Positions 1-11,390 of a DNA stretch of 64,000 bases are shown here, in pieces. Below the pieces are notes generated by a model. That model worked only from the letters and a program-made list of their open reading frames with translations, had not been told where the DNA came from and searched no databases. Numbering within the stretch: position 1 is the stretch's first letter; each line of letters opens with the position of its first letter. The translations under genes were made by a program, and so were the position numbers. Source of the DNA: Papilionanthe hookeriana x Papilionanthe teres (taxonomy: Eukaryota > Streptophyta > Magnoliopsida > Asparagales > Orchidaceae); assembly GCA_022702705.1 (NCBI GenBank), contig CM040427.1:18437625-18501624 (forward strand), given 5' to 3'.

Positions 1-464
1 ACACTCTTCTCCTAAACCCTAACACTTAACACACTAAAACAATTCTAAAAGACACAAGACACACACAAGAGACACACCATTTTTCGTTCAAAAACAGTTA
101 CTTATAAGTTAGAAATGAAAACCCAAGAGTTTTTATAGGCATCCCTTCAAAAAGTTTCCAAAACTCTTCAAATTTGAATTCCACTGACTTCGGGCGTCTC
201 CGGTGCTCTATTGTCAAAATAATGTCGTAGTCCCTGTAAAATGGCGCCGGCGGCGCCCACTTTAGCGCCGACGGCGCCAGAACATGTTTTCCACCATTTT
301 TCTCCTTTTTGCTCTAAATTTGTTCCTTTTCTCTTCTATTCACTCCAATCACCTAAAATCATCATACCTGCAACATATCATCAAAAATATCTTTTTTAAC
401 GTGCAATATCACAAAAAATTGGTAAAATTATATAGCAAAAATAGTATATATTTTTGGTGCATCA
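1..464 (-). mobile_element. Element A: 3' LTR, cut by window edge
   Basis: This stretch matches 18150-18616 over its whole length, by eye roughly nine bases in ten, and ends at the same GCATCA. Internal sequence of A, beginning with a polypurine tract, follows at once. Because A lies on the minus strand, this is its 3' LTR, and the remainder lies before base 1. The GC-rich cassette at 191-281 is shorter in its first block than the copy in the 5' LTR. Confidence 0.85.
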
Positions 465-480
465 AAATCCCCAAACTTCA
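465..480 (-). other. Polypurine tract of element A
   Basis: Read on the minus strand this gives AAGTTTGGGGATTT directly before the LTR start TGATGCACC. A purine run touching the 3' LTR is the plus-strand primer site of LTR retrotransposons. The same AAGTTTGGGG core precedes the LTRs of E and F. Confidence 0.75.
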
Positions 481-1815
481 ACTATTACTTTTCCTCAAGT
501 AATCATTTTACTACATAAAATTATAACTCTAGACAATGTACTTTTCAACTGTAAGACACTAAAATTTTTGATTCAAAAGAATATATTGGTTAGATTTTCA
601 GAAAGAAATTTAGTAACCCAGGTCAACACTACAGATATAGAATATTCATCAATCAAGTCTAAGGGTTCTAGTCTTCTATTTATTTCAAGATGAACCATAA
701 TTTGTCACATTAACAGTGCCTCAAAAGACTATGTGAAAAAGGAGTTCATGCAAACCTCATTAGAATGTAGGCCAATACTTTAAACAAAAATTCAGAAATT
801 AAATCAAGTTCTACCTTTAGGGTGATTCAAGTGAAGCCAATTTTTTATTAGGCATCACCTCAAGCTTCTCCTCATAAATATTTTTCTTTCTTTTTCTTTT
901 CTTTTCTTTTTCTCTTTTCTTTTAAGGATTATTTTTCAATGCTTCTTTTCCTTTTTTTCTTTCTCTATTTTTTAAAGAGGATTACTATATCTGGATAGCC
1001 TTTAATGATTTTGAACTTTACTCTCCTCTTTCTAAAGTTCAAACCTGAGACATCTCCTTACTTTATAGTTAAGTACAAGCTTTATTATTCATAATAAAGT
1101 TACAATCTTTTCTTAAGACACAATACTTTAAGTCCCTTAACATTTCAAAAATACAATTTTATTTACTTTAAATAGTTGACTATAATCAAATCTTTTCATA
1201 CCAAATATCTTACTTCTATAAAATTAACCTTTATTACTAAAAATTTTCATCAAATCCTTCAATAATATTCAACTGAAATAAAAATTTTTAGTTACTTACA
1301 GTGAAGTTCAACTACCAGAAGTTATGCTAATCATTTTTGAAAATATAATAATTGAGAACAAATAAAAGTTAATATTTCTCTACCCTCCCCCAAACTTAAA
1401 TTTTTCAGTAAATTTGAAACAGTAGAGAGTAGAAGAAAACTAACCTTTTTGGGCTGGATCTTAAAATCTTCAACAGCTATCTGGTATTAGTCAAAATTTA
1501 TAGTAGCAGTGATATAACATCTTTAAATATTTGCATGGGTAAAGAGAAATTAACTTTAAACATCTAAACATCCAACAAAACACTATAATATTAAACAAAC
1601 GATCACAATACTACACAGTCCAGCTAACAATTTTAATGTTTTAGTACAACGTAACAGTACACCAACAAGGTTACACAACATATGAAAATAAATAACTACT
1701 ACATCACAGCAGTACTACAAAAGGGTTACACATCATATGAAAGATAAATATCTACAACATCATAACAGTACAACACAACAGAACAAGAACAACAAAAATA
1801 AAAACAAACAATCTA
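481..1815 (-). other. 3' non-coding module of element A
   Basis: No coding sequence is seen. The block shares ordered landmarks with the 3' regions of E and F. They are a motif around 833-872 (GAAGCTT then GCCTAATAAAAAATTGGCTT on the minus strand), long pure C/T runs at 881-924 and 943-973 (polypurine in the sense strand), and the 20-mer GAGGATTACTATATCTGGAT at 977-996. A second polypurine-tract-like motif lies at 1385-1403. Between 1404 and 1815 only AT-rich sequence is seen. Confidence 0.6.
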
Positions 1816-2076
1816 CTAATCTCCAACACCAGGATCAGCAGGGTCTTCAGCAGGGTCATTAGCAGGGTCATCAGTAGGGTCAGATCTATATGGTGTATAG
1901 CAAAGGCAAGTAGGAAATATCACATCAGACTCCCCCCTCATAAATCTAACATGAGCGTCATAATAAGCAATATCGAACAAAAATATCCTCTACAGATAAT
2001 CTTCATTCACATCACTCATCGCCTCAAACACATCCATCCTACCATGGAGTCTATCCACACTAGCACTTGTCGGCAT
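1816..2076 (-). pseudogene. Small acidic ORF in 3' part of element A
   Basis: An 87-codon frame runs from ATG at 2076 to TAG at 1816 with one internal stop at the position of a likely tryptophan codon (TGG to TAG). The protein starts MPTSASVDRLHGRMDVFEAM and ends in an acidic repeat of D-P-(T/A)-(D/N/E), written in DNA as a short tandem repeat at 1836-1882. It follows the two envelope-position ORFs of A. It could be the C-terminal end of such an ORF cut off by the J insertion, or a separate small ORF. The product is not recognised. Confidence 0.4.
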
Positions 2077-2887
2077 ATTTTTTAGGTTGTGTGTTGTATT
2101 TTGAAAAGGGGGTTGCCTACAAAAATTGTTGGCGAATTTTAGATTTTAAATTTAATTTAAATATATATAATTTAGAAAGTAGTATTTGATTTTGAAAATA
2201 ATTTTAAATTTGAAAATTTTAAGATATGAAATCAAATCAATCTCAAATCCCAAATAGTTTATATAAACGAGCACCACATCATAAACCGTGTATCTATCAC
2301 AAAGAATAGACACACTACTTGATGATGGGGCTCGATTAAATAAACTAAGAGATTTGTGACATCCGTTTGGTCTGCAAACTAATTTTATAAGCTGACAAGT
2401 TCCCCTGTTTAATATAAATGAATTAAGTGTCTAAAAAATCCTCTACAGATAATCTTCATTCACATCAGAGAACAATTAGATTCAATTGTTCTTCTAAAAT
2501 ATCCCGTCATATTGAGGAAGTTTTTAGGACGAGTCCTAAACATCTTTTCAATACTTCTGGGATTATTTTGAGTCCAAGTAAATTTAATTGCACAGGTGAA
2601 TTAATCATCTAGGAGTTTAGTTAAACTTTGTCTCTTGCTCAGTGAACTAGGACATTTGAATATCCTATAAGTGAAGTAATTCCTCACTTGATACTTCATT
2701 TAAGAGTTATAATAATAAGAGCTTTAAAAGGGAAAATCAATTTATTAGGTTTTTTAATGATTTAAACTTAATGATTTAATTTCAATTTTGACTTAATTAT
2801 AAAAATTAGTTTAAGTTTGGAATAGTGTTCAAGTTATTTTAGATTTAATTCTTAATGATTTCATTTAGGTTTGTTGTTAAATGATTT

Positions 2888-3180
2888 TGCTTTAATTTAA
2901 TTCAATTTAATTTTAATTTAATTTATTTTAATTTTAGTTTAATTTGATTTGATTTTTATTTTATTTTAATTTGGTTTAATTTAATTTAATTTTAATTTTA
3001 ATTTAATTTAATTTAATTTAATTTTATTTTTAATTTAATTTAATTTAATTTAATTTTAATTTAATTTAATTTTAATTTATTTTTAATTTAATTTTAGTTT
3101 TATTTTAATTTAATTTAATTTTTAATTTAGTTTAAATTTAATTTAAATTTAATTTTAATTTAATTTTAGTTTTAATTATT
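2888..3180. repeat. TTTAA-rich low-complexity tract
   Basis: Roughly 290 bases consist almost only of TTTAATT and TTTTAATT units with few C or G. It lies in the left part of insert J and has no coding potential. Confidence 0.8.
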
Positions 3181-4945
3181 AATTTGTATTATTATTTTAA
3201 TTTTTTAATTAAGAATTAAGTATTATTGAAGTGATTTATTTAGGGATTTTTAAATTAAAAAATAAATATCCTCTTAATAATATCCCTACTTTAATAATTC
3301 TAATTTCTATTATTCTTCCAAAATTTCAATTAATTAATTAATTAAAGTTTTATTTTAACTATATTTAAAATGGTTAGTAAGTTTCTACCATCAATCATTT
3401 AAGTTTCAATCATCCAAAATCAGTTTAAAATCAAATATTTTACCGTCCCCTTTTTGATTAATCCTAAAATTTTAATTAAGGGTTGAAATTTTTTATTACC
3501 CTTTTGCCCTTCAAGCTTAATAATTCTATAACTCACTAAACTAAGCTCAAATGAAATTTAAATTTTTATATAACCTCACTCACATGTCAATTAAGACATT
3601 ATAGGAGAAAATGTGATTTTTCTGTATTTAATTTATTTATGTACTTATTTTTAATGGAAAATAGGGGTTTTCAAGGAAAATTTAATAACATGACCAAGGA
3701 AATGTTTCTATCCTTAAGAAAATTATGGGATGTTCCTAATGACCAGAGGACCATTTGGACCAATTTTGGTGATTTTTTGAATTATATTTTATTTATTAGA
3801 ATTATTTTGAGTTTTGATGTATTAATTAATTTAAAAATAAAATTAAAGTTGAAAAATAGGTTTTTATATTTTTCAAAAATCTCTTTGATATCAGGGAAGT
3901 CATAAAACAAAATTTTATATTTTTCTAATTTTTCTTTGATTTATTAGAATTAATTTAGTGGAAATGATAAAGAAAATCATTTTTGAATTCAAAAATTGTT
4001 TTAGGCCTTTAAAATTCAATATCTTACCCTAGAGACTTAGGAAAAATATTTGGTTTGTTCTTAAGTGATTAGAATTTAAAATGTGGCATTTTGGTGATTT
4101 TTAATATTTTTATGATTTTTATTATTTTTTAATTATTAAAAATATTAAAATAATGATAAAAATCAACTTTTTAAGAAAATTGTAATTTTAATTTTTCTAA
4201 GTTTCTTTGATATCAGAGAAGCTCCAAAACCATTTTTGTGAATTTTTGAAAAGTATTTTGTGAGTTATGAATTTTTAAAGTTTAATTTTATCCATTTTTG
4301 CTTAAGAGGCTTAATCAACCCATTTGGTGAGGTTAATCAAATCTAATTTACTTCAAATTTTTATGTGATGTTCCTCTAATCCTAAAGATCAGTGGAGAAT
4401 TATTTTTAAGTTAATATAATGTGTAGTTAATCCTAATTAATTAAAGTTCAGTTTTGGGTGTTTAGGCCAATTAGGGTTGTTCCATGTGAATTAACTCAAG
4501 ACCTATTTTTCCTAGGTTCCTCTGGTCATAAGAAACATCACCAAATTTTTCTAGAATTTATTTCTCAACATGCTAATTATTGGAATTAAAATACTCAAAA
4601 CAGTAACATGCAATTGAAAAATCAATAACTTCTCATAGGGATGGCCTCTGACCTTGGAAAATTCAGGGAATGTTTCCAAGTTCAGAGGATTCAAAAGCCC
4701 CATGGTCTCATGCCATAGTGAATTGCCTATACAAATGGAGAATTAAAATAATGCATAGAGTAAATAAATCATTAAAAATAAAATACTCAATGAAATTGCT
4801 TGATTTCTTTTCCACATTATTTTCCTCTGTTCACTGAGCAAGAGGGTATTTTTATTTTTTTTTTACGATTTTCTACACAAAGTTATGCATTTTTGAAGTT
4901 TTGGGTATTTAATAAATAAGAAAATTCCCTAATTTTCTACTTATC

Positions 4946-5125
4946 CAGCGCGGCGCCCTGTCATCCTCGGCATATCTGAAAGCCCACGCGGTGCGCTCCC
5001 ATTTGACGCCGTCACATGAGTCAACAGCCAACGTCCCGCGGTCTCGCTCCATCTTCTCATCCTTCGCGATCTGAGTCGTCCATTCGATACACGCCCGATC
5101 CGACGGTTCCTAATCATCGTCTATG
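4946..5125 (+). promoter_or_regulatory. CpG-rich patch inside insert J
   Basis: This patch contains many CG dinucleotides (for example GCGCGGCGCC and CCCGCGGTCTCGC) in a host stretch otherwise poor in C and G. It is followed by a C/T- and A-rich leader-like stretch (5140-5210). In an LTR such a patch would suit a U3 promoter near the transcription start. That role is inference. Confidence 0.3.
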
Positions 5126-8059
5126 ACTGGTGTGCACCCTTGACCATCCACACTAAAACCCTAAGATCTCACTCAATTCTCAATGGATTTTTATGTTCTT
5201 ATACTCGATGGATTCGTCTTGAAGAGACGAACATATCCATACGGTTTATGTGGCATGAAATTAACCCAGTCAAAATAGAGAATGTTCAGAAGCTCGGGAA
5301 GAAGAGAGAGCTCATACCTTTGCTCAGAGAAGTGAAGCTTCGATCTGAGAGTTGTGTCACCTTCGATTGAGTCCAAGCAAACTCCAGATGAAGTCTCTGG
5401 CCCTGGGGAATTGCCTAGACCTGATTTCCACCAAACCCAATTTCAACCTTTGGAGGCTAGAACAAATGGGTGGCCTAGAGAGGGGGCTTTCACTGGGGAA
5501 CTCCTTCTCTTGGTCTTGTACAGGTGCGAAAGAGTTTAATTTAATTTTGGTGGAGGATTTGAAAGTGTCATGTTCTTGCCTGAGAATTGAACTCCAAAAT
5601 TGAGCTCAATCAGTGGGAATTAGGGCAGGAGGACAGTGGGGATAAAATGCTCTTGGCTAGGGGAAGCTTTGTGAGGAGTTTGGAGGGATTTTGTGAAGGT
5701 CGATTTCAGCCAACCTTTTGGCCGAGAGGGGTTGGTCGGCTTAAATAGCCATGGCCATGGCCTCTCAGGGGGAGTTAGGGGCTGGGATCTACTGCTCTGG
5801 TGAGGAGAAGAACAGCTACAATGGCCATTTGGAGTGAGGCAGCTCAGTCATGGGGAATTGCAATTTTTGGTTGATTTGGACCTCTCAGCCTGGTGTTTTC
5901 CGACAACTGTGGTGGCCGGCCGGCCAGGGTCAGGTCACTGTTGTGATCAGGAGGATCAGTGCTTGAGGTTTGTGAGTTCAATTATCAAATGCCATGTGTA
6001 AAGAGGATGAATTGAAATGGAAAGGGGAAGAGGTGATTTTGGCTTGGTTTGGGTCAACCCATGTATTTGGGCTTGGTTCACCTCCCCATGGCCTGATTTT
6101 AGGCTGAGGAGGTCAGGTGGGTCAGGCTCTCATGTGTGGTGAAGTCCACATCCAAACATATTTGGATTAATTTTGGGTTAAGGGTAATCATGGTTAAGGC
6201 TAATGACTTTAAGGGAATCTAGAAAGAGCTTCCTCCATTTACCCAATGTGGTATGGTCACATGTCAAGCCTTTCATGGCACCACATGGGGCTTAAGGATG
6301 GCTTCATGGCTCTTATATGGCTTGGGAAAAGTTGGCTTGGTTTCATGGAAGTAGGTTTTAGGAATTTTGGTATTTTTAGTGTGACATTTGGATGGTTTGT
6401 CATATGGCTTAGTTTAGAAAAGTTTCATTGTTGATTTAGAATTTAGGGAAGATTTCAATTAATGAAATGATGAATAGAGTGTCATATGGGCTTTAGAATG
6501 AAGTTTGGGCTTTTAAAATTTGGTAAAGGTGGGCTTTTTAAAATGGTTTTAGGGGAATGGGTTTTCATGTTTAAAAATGGGCTTTTAGATCAAAAAATTT
6601 GTAAAGGGCCATGCCAAATAAATGTTGGGTTTAGTTTAAGGATATGTCATAAGTGATTTAAAACAAATTTGGAGTGATTTGGGATTGAATTGGATTGGAT
6701 TTGGGTTTATTTGGTAAAGGGGCTAAGGTTGGAAAATTGGGCTAACTTAGGCTAGGGTTGGGCTAATATTGAAATTTATGTAAAATTGATGTTGAGAAAT
6801 GTTTAGGGGAATGTTATGAAGAGTTTTCAACTTTGGTTGGGGTTCAATTTTGGGATTTGGGCCTATTTGGGTTAGGTTTGGGTTTAGGCCAATTTAAGAA
6901 GTTTTAGGTTTGGTTTGAATTTAAGTGAGGTTTGGGTTCAATTTTTGGGCAAATTATATTAGTGTTTTGTTTATGGAGATGTTAGGGAAGGTTTAGAAAA
7001 GATTTGGGGTCAACTGGAGTTGAAATGGGTTGTTTGGGCTAAGTTTGGGTTATGTGTCAAAATTGGGCTTTAAGCTTAAAAATGAAATTGGATTCAAATG
7101 TCAATCAAATTGGGCTTGAATTTGGTCTAGATTGATATTGGGGATATTGAATTGAAGTTTAGAATTGAATTGGACCAAAATTGAGATCAATTGGGGTGAT
7201 TTGGTTGACATTGGGTTCGTTTGGGTTTAAAATGGGCTAAATTGGGGGTTTTGGTAAAAGTGGGCTAAATTGGCAAAACTGGCCCATGGTGTAGTTGAAC
7301 AAAATGAAATTGGGAATATTTGGGATTTTTTAGAATTTTCTGGGAATTTTCTGAATTTTTGGATTTTTGGGTCAAGAGGGGCATTTTGGTAATTTGGAGG
7401 GTATTGGGGGTATTTTTAGAAATTTTGGTATTTTTTGCTGTAAATGATCAATTTGATTGGTGGGGAAATTTTCAAGGTTAATTTTGGAAAAGTTTTGGGT
7501 GATTTGGAAATTTTGGTGGTTTTGGGTAGTTTTAAGGGCTTATAGCAGGTTTGGTGGGTCCGGGGCCTCTTGAATCACTTTGGTTGATCCATGAAGCCAT
7601 ATTAAGCCCGTATGAGCCATGAGAGGACTCATTTGAGGCATTCACTATGTTGTTCCTAACCCTCTTAGCCAAGGGCTTATGGCTAAGGTCCATCCATATG
7701 AATTGTCTACATAAGTCAGGAAGTCAAGCTAGGCATGAATAGTTTTAGGATTTGGAATTTGTGTGAGAGTGTAATGTGTGCAGGTGAACCCTCACCGACC
7801 AGGCCACCCAGGGTGATCCTAAGGCCAAAGAGTCCTATAGGGAACTCATCCTTGAAACCTCCATATTTGATCTCAACCCTCTAGGTGATTAGGGGTTTAT
7901 AATCAGGCATGTGGGTTTTGCAGGGAGTTAAGAGGTGGTTGAGTTTCTAAAGGGGTAGGTTCCATCTCTAGTCCTCTAAGATAGTGAAAGGAAAAGCCTA
8001 AGGCTAGATCCTAAGTACTAAAGAGAGAAGAGAAGACCTCATCAAAAATGAGGTCAACA

Positions 8060-8980
8060 TCACTCTGTAATCTTAGTTGCTCCATAATATCATATAGGGT
8101 AGGCGGCTCAGATGTAGATGGAACATCATAACTCATAGTAGGAATATCATTACTCCTACGCTCAACTCGGGCTCCCACAAGAGACTCATAAGTACGGATA
8201 ATAGTCTTTGTAATTGGTCTCACAGGTATCGCCACTTCTTCAGAACTACTGAACTCCACTCCAGACTGAATACATAGGGCATGAACTAAGGCAGGATGTC
8301 CTAATCCTCCAGTGGTCTCGCCTCTAGTAATAGTCTGAATGTTCTTGTAAACAATAGCTCCAATATCAATCTTTTTCATCTTCTGAATGCAATACTTCAA
8401 AATCACTCTATCCCTTGGAACTTCGTTGTGGTGATAAGATGGTAATAGTCTCACAGAGATGAAATAATGTCAAACTTTTGATGCAACATTCAATGTGGAA
8501 GCGGGGAAATTCACCAACTATTTTTTACTTACTTTCCATTCCCTTCTTCCGTCAGTCAGAAAAGCAATAACTTCTCTCATATTCTCCCCTCGAGTGTCAA
8601 AGTTTTCGTATTCACAAACAAATGCTTCCCGAGTCTGATAGAAAACATTGATAGCTCAGGAGTAAACTCAATCATTTTTCCTCTCACTAGCACATACTCA
8701 GTCTCAGTCCAGAGTACATTTGAATAGAATTCTCTAGCAACTCCCATAACAGCAATCACAATAAAATAACAAAATCGCTCCCAGTTCTGCTCTGCAATTA
8801 ATTGTTCTACAGATCAACTAGGACTATTAAAAGCTCAATTCTGGATACACTTCTTATTGTAAAGGTAAGAGTTAAAGCGAAATTGGGCTTTAATATTAAC
8901 AAGCTTCTCCTCATCAAAATCCAATTTCCTCTTCCCTTTACTCAACCTTAGAGCTATGTAAATTTATAAAATTTGCAAGA
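8060..8980 (-). pseudogene. Envelope-position ORF, copy 2 of element A (broken)
   Basis: Frames at 8454-8060 and 8759-8577, plus a degraded start up to about 8970, encode one protein of the kind often labelled putative plant transposon protein. Such ORFs follow pol in many plant gypsy elements. Seen in order are a basic start (GKRKLDF), an NWERFCYFIV stretch, the family's REFYSNV and VLVRGKMIEF motifs, and a later part with LCIQ and GLGHPALVHALCIQ. Stops and a frame change separate the parts. The frame runs into insert J at 8059, so the last residues of the open frame (8011-8059) belong to J. Copy 1 lies about 0.8 kb upstream in the sense of the element. Function is unknown. Confidence 0.6.
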
Positions 8981-9812
8981 AAATTTCAATAAATCCCAAA
9001 TTCACAATGTAACAAACTCTAAACACTATTCTAAACAAGTAAGAGCAAATTTCATCATGGAAATCTCAAAATCTCTTTAAAACTCCAAAATTTCCAACCT
9101 AAGAAAAATGAGAGATTTCCATGGTGAAAAAAAAAATTTTAACTTAAAGTGAAACTCTTACCAAGAGAAGTGTGGATCGACCTTGAAAAGCTTTGAAATC
9201 ACCTTGAATCTGAGATCTAGCAAGCCCTAAATCTTCAAAGTCGCGAAAATGGAGGAGGAAGACGAAGGCAATGGAAAAATTTACGGGTCCCAAGGTAAAA
9301 ATTGTGAAAACGAGGGTTCTTGGCCTTTTACTAGGTTCGGGCGCTGGCGGCACTCGATGGGGCACCGGTGGCGCTCTATTTAAGAAAAAAGCCCAACTCT
9401 CTGGATTTGGGCGCCAGCAGTGCCAGTCCAAACTTTTTTCTGGGTCCGAAAATTTTTCCGTAATTTTGATCATTTCGACTTCCACATTGGTGTTTAATAC
9501 TTCAATAGGCATTTACATCATCTCACAAGCAATAATCAACATAATTCTTTACACAAACAATACACAACAAACTTATATATATATAAAATCCAAGTTTCAA
9601 CATAAACACCAAAAATGTTCATTCAAACCAAACTAAATCTTAGATGTTTTAGTGTTGCAAGTACTCTACGATAGGCAAACACTCTGAGTACACAATGAAA
9701 GTAAGCATATCCAAATCAAAATTCAAAGCAAAGTAAAGTAAATACTACACACACCAAGCATACTTAAGGCAAGCAAACTAAACACACAACAAACATAAGT
9801 AGAATTCATCAA
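8981..9812 (-). other. Spacer with GC-rich cassette ahead of copy 2
   Basis: No gene is seen. On the minus strand this is the leader before envelope-position copy 2. It contains the cassette at 9338-9376 and 9408-9426 (GGGCGCTGGCGGC, GGCACCGGTGGCGCTC, GGGCGCCAGCAGTGCC), nearly the same as those in A's LTRs and ahead of copy 1. The open frames on both strands here come from the cassette's lack of stops. Confidence 0.5.
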
Positions 9813-10982
9813 TTACTCCACATCAGTTTCAGAACTATCCTCTCCTCTAATGTCTTTAATTGATTGCTGATGCACAAACAAATTATAAAATGGACGAAAT
9901 GGAATTTCGTCAGATGATTCCTTAGCAATCACCATGTTCTTCTTCATCGAGTTAATAAAGCCCATCTCAATTCGACTAGTGTGATCAAATTGTTCCTTCA
10001 TTCTCCAATCTAAACGATCGAATAAATCAAAAATAGTATTGATTGTACTTATAACGTTCTGTACCTATTTCTCCAACTGTTTGATCCTCTTCAATATCAT
10101 TCTGGAACCTTCAAGAAAATAGGGTTGAATAGGTTGTGAAGTCTGTGTTGGTTGATCAGTAAGTAAATTCATGTCATCTTCATCTCCCACTGTCTAGTAG
10201 TCAAAAGGATTAGTTGGATCAATGGGCCTCCATGGAAGAAGAACCTTTTCCCAACTTTCATAAGGAACTTGTGATTGAATACATAACAGAAATATGGTGG
10301 ACGAATGTCTAAGCCCATATTTAGATTCATGAACAATTAATCCCAAAACAGATTTCACAATGATATTACCAATGTCAATCAGCCTCTCAGTTTGAATACA
10401 TAAATTCAAAATGGCACTTTCCTAGGTTATCTTTCTAATCTTCATTGTTGGAAATAAATTTACTGAAATAAAGTTGTGCCACTGCTTCGACACTGGATTG
10501 AGAGATGCAGATGGGAAACTAATGTATCCATTCTCTCTAATTTCCCAATCTTCATTCTCATCCGTCAAATATCGATACACATCAATCATATTATCTCGTG
10601 TGGCATTACAATTAGAATAATGGAAAATAGGTACGTTCTTAATCATAAAGAGATCATTAATTTGTGCATGAGTGAATTGCACAAATCTACCACACACAAA
10701 TATGAACCCTTGGTTGATTCTGTGAAGATTTATATAAAATTCTTTCACGACAGGAACAACAACGACAGCAGTAGTGTAGCAAAGCACTTCCCAACGTCTC
10801 TCCTTAATAATCTCTTCAATTCTAGTAGTAGGATTATCCATACCTCGATTTATGAAGCCTCTTTCTTTGATAATCCTTCTCTTCATCATCACTTTGTTGA
10901 ACAAACGCTGCACTTCCAAACTTATGAACTTCCTTCGAATGAAAATGCGAGATCAAGGGGTTTCAATGGAGTAGGAATCCAT
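9813..10982 (-). pseudogene. Envelope-position ORF, copy 1 of element A
   Basis: This is the better preserved copy. From ATG at 10982 the frame runs to 9813 with a stop at codon 10 (CGA to TGA type), one near 10415, and breaks around 10190-10000. The protein shows the same architecture as copy 2: RWEVLCYTTAVVVVPVVKEF, FVCGRFVQFTHAQINDLF, then CIQTERLIDIG and LCIQ. It matches the family annotated as putative plant transposon protein, found after pol in plant Ty3/gypsy elements. No signal peptide or convincing membrane span is seen, so an envelope role rests only on position. It lies between the post-pol motif and copy 2. Confidence 0.65.
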
Positions 10983-11390
10983 GGGAAACAAATTGGGAAT
11001 GATAGTTTTCATTTTTCTGGAGTTAGGAAGTCAAAAGTAGATTTTAGGGAGTTATAAGGACGAAGATCCTGCTCAAAACCACCAAAACTCGCATTTTAAA
11101 ACTTAAAAACCGTAAACAGGTTTTGGGCGTCGGCGAAGCTCGATAGGGCGCCGGTGGCGCTCAAACCTGGAAGTTCAGTGTATGGTCTGTGATAGGGCGA
11201 CGACGATGCCCATTTTGGCGCCAGTGGTGAAAAATTCTCACCGAACTTCGTTTGACCTAAAATATTCCAATTTCTCAATTCGATCCAATGTTTATCCATT
11301 TTTAAAGTATTTAGGAGTAATTAGGATTCAAAAACAACTATCTAAATAAGCACAACTACAACAAACAAGCAAACACACCACAAAGATACA
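10983..11390 (-). other. Leader with GC-rich cassette ahead of copy 1
   Basis: No gene is seen. On the minus strand this lies between the post-pol motif and envelope-position copy 1. The cassette is at 11124-11160 (GGGCGTCGGCG, GGGCGCCGGTGGCGCTC) and 11194-11224. Cassette and following ORF recur as a unit at 8060-9430. Confidence 0.5.

Larger units (their letters stand above)
2127..8059 (+). mobile_element. Insert J: 5.9 kb non-coding element, TGTT/AACA ends
   Basis: This block starts TGTTGGCG and ends GGTCAACA. It interrupts the 3' part of A and holds no credible protein. Its right end matches, in reverse, the junction at 63526, where a second copy begins TGTTCACCTC inside the RT of element H. 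That independent junction supports the terminus. Its left end matches 59120-59560. Inside are a TTTAA-rich tract, a CpG-rich patch near 5.0 kb, and a G/T-rich stretch (6.2-7.5 kb) full of TTGGGCT-like words. TG...CA-type ends, size and lack of coding suggest a giant solo LTR of Tat/Ogre type, but no target-site duplication is visible. A non-autonomous element is the alternative. Confidence 0.45.

Noticed and set aside
15..30. CCTAAACCCTAA words resembling plant telomere repeat (also at 18160)
   Set aside because: Only one or two units each, inside the paired LTRs of A, not an array.
1836..1882. CRISPR-like short repeats
   Set aside because: A short tandem in-frame repeat coding for D-P-A units, without spacers, in a plant genome.
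5140..5603. Several 60-83 codon plus-strand frames in insert J
   Set aside because: Overlapping frames without domain or consistent codon use, next to the CpG-rich patch. They look like chance openings.
8032..8059. Helitron 3' end for insert J
   Set aside because: There is a hairpin, but no CTRR end follows, and the left end lacks a TC start. TGTT...AACA fits an LTR-type terminus better.
9144..9636. Overlapping open frames on both strands around the GC-rich cassette
   Set aside because: The GC-rich cassette lacks stop codons on both strands. Neither product shows a domain.
10476..11057. 193-codon plus-strand frame
   Set aside because: It lies antisense to envelope-position copy 1 and its GC-rich leader. 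The minus strand has the family motifs and the plus protein has none.
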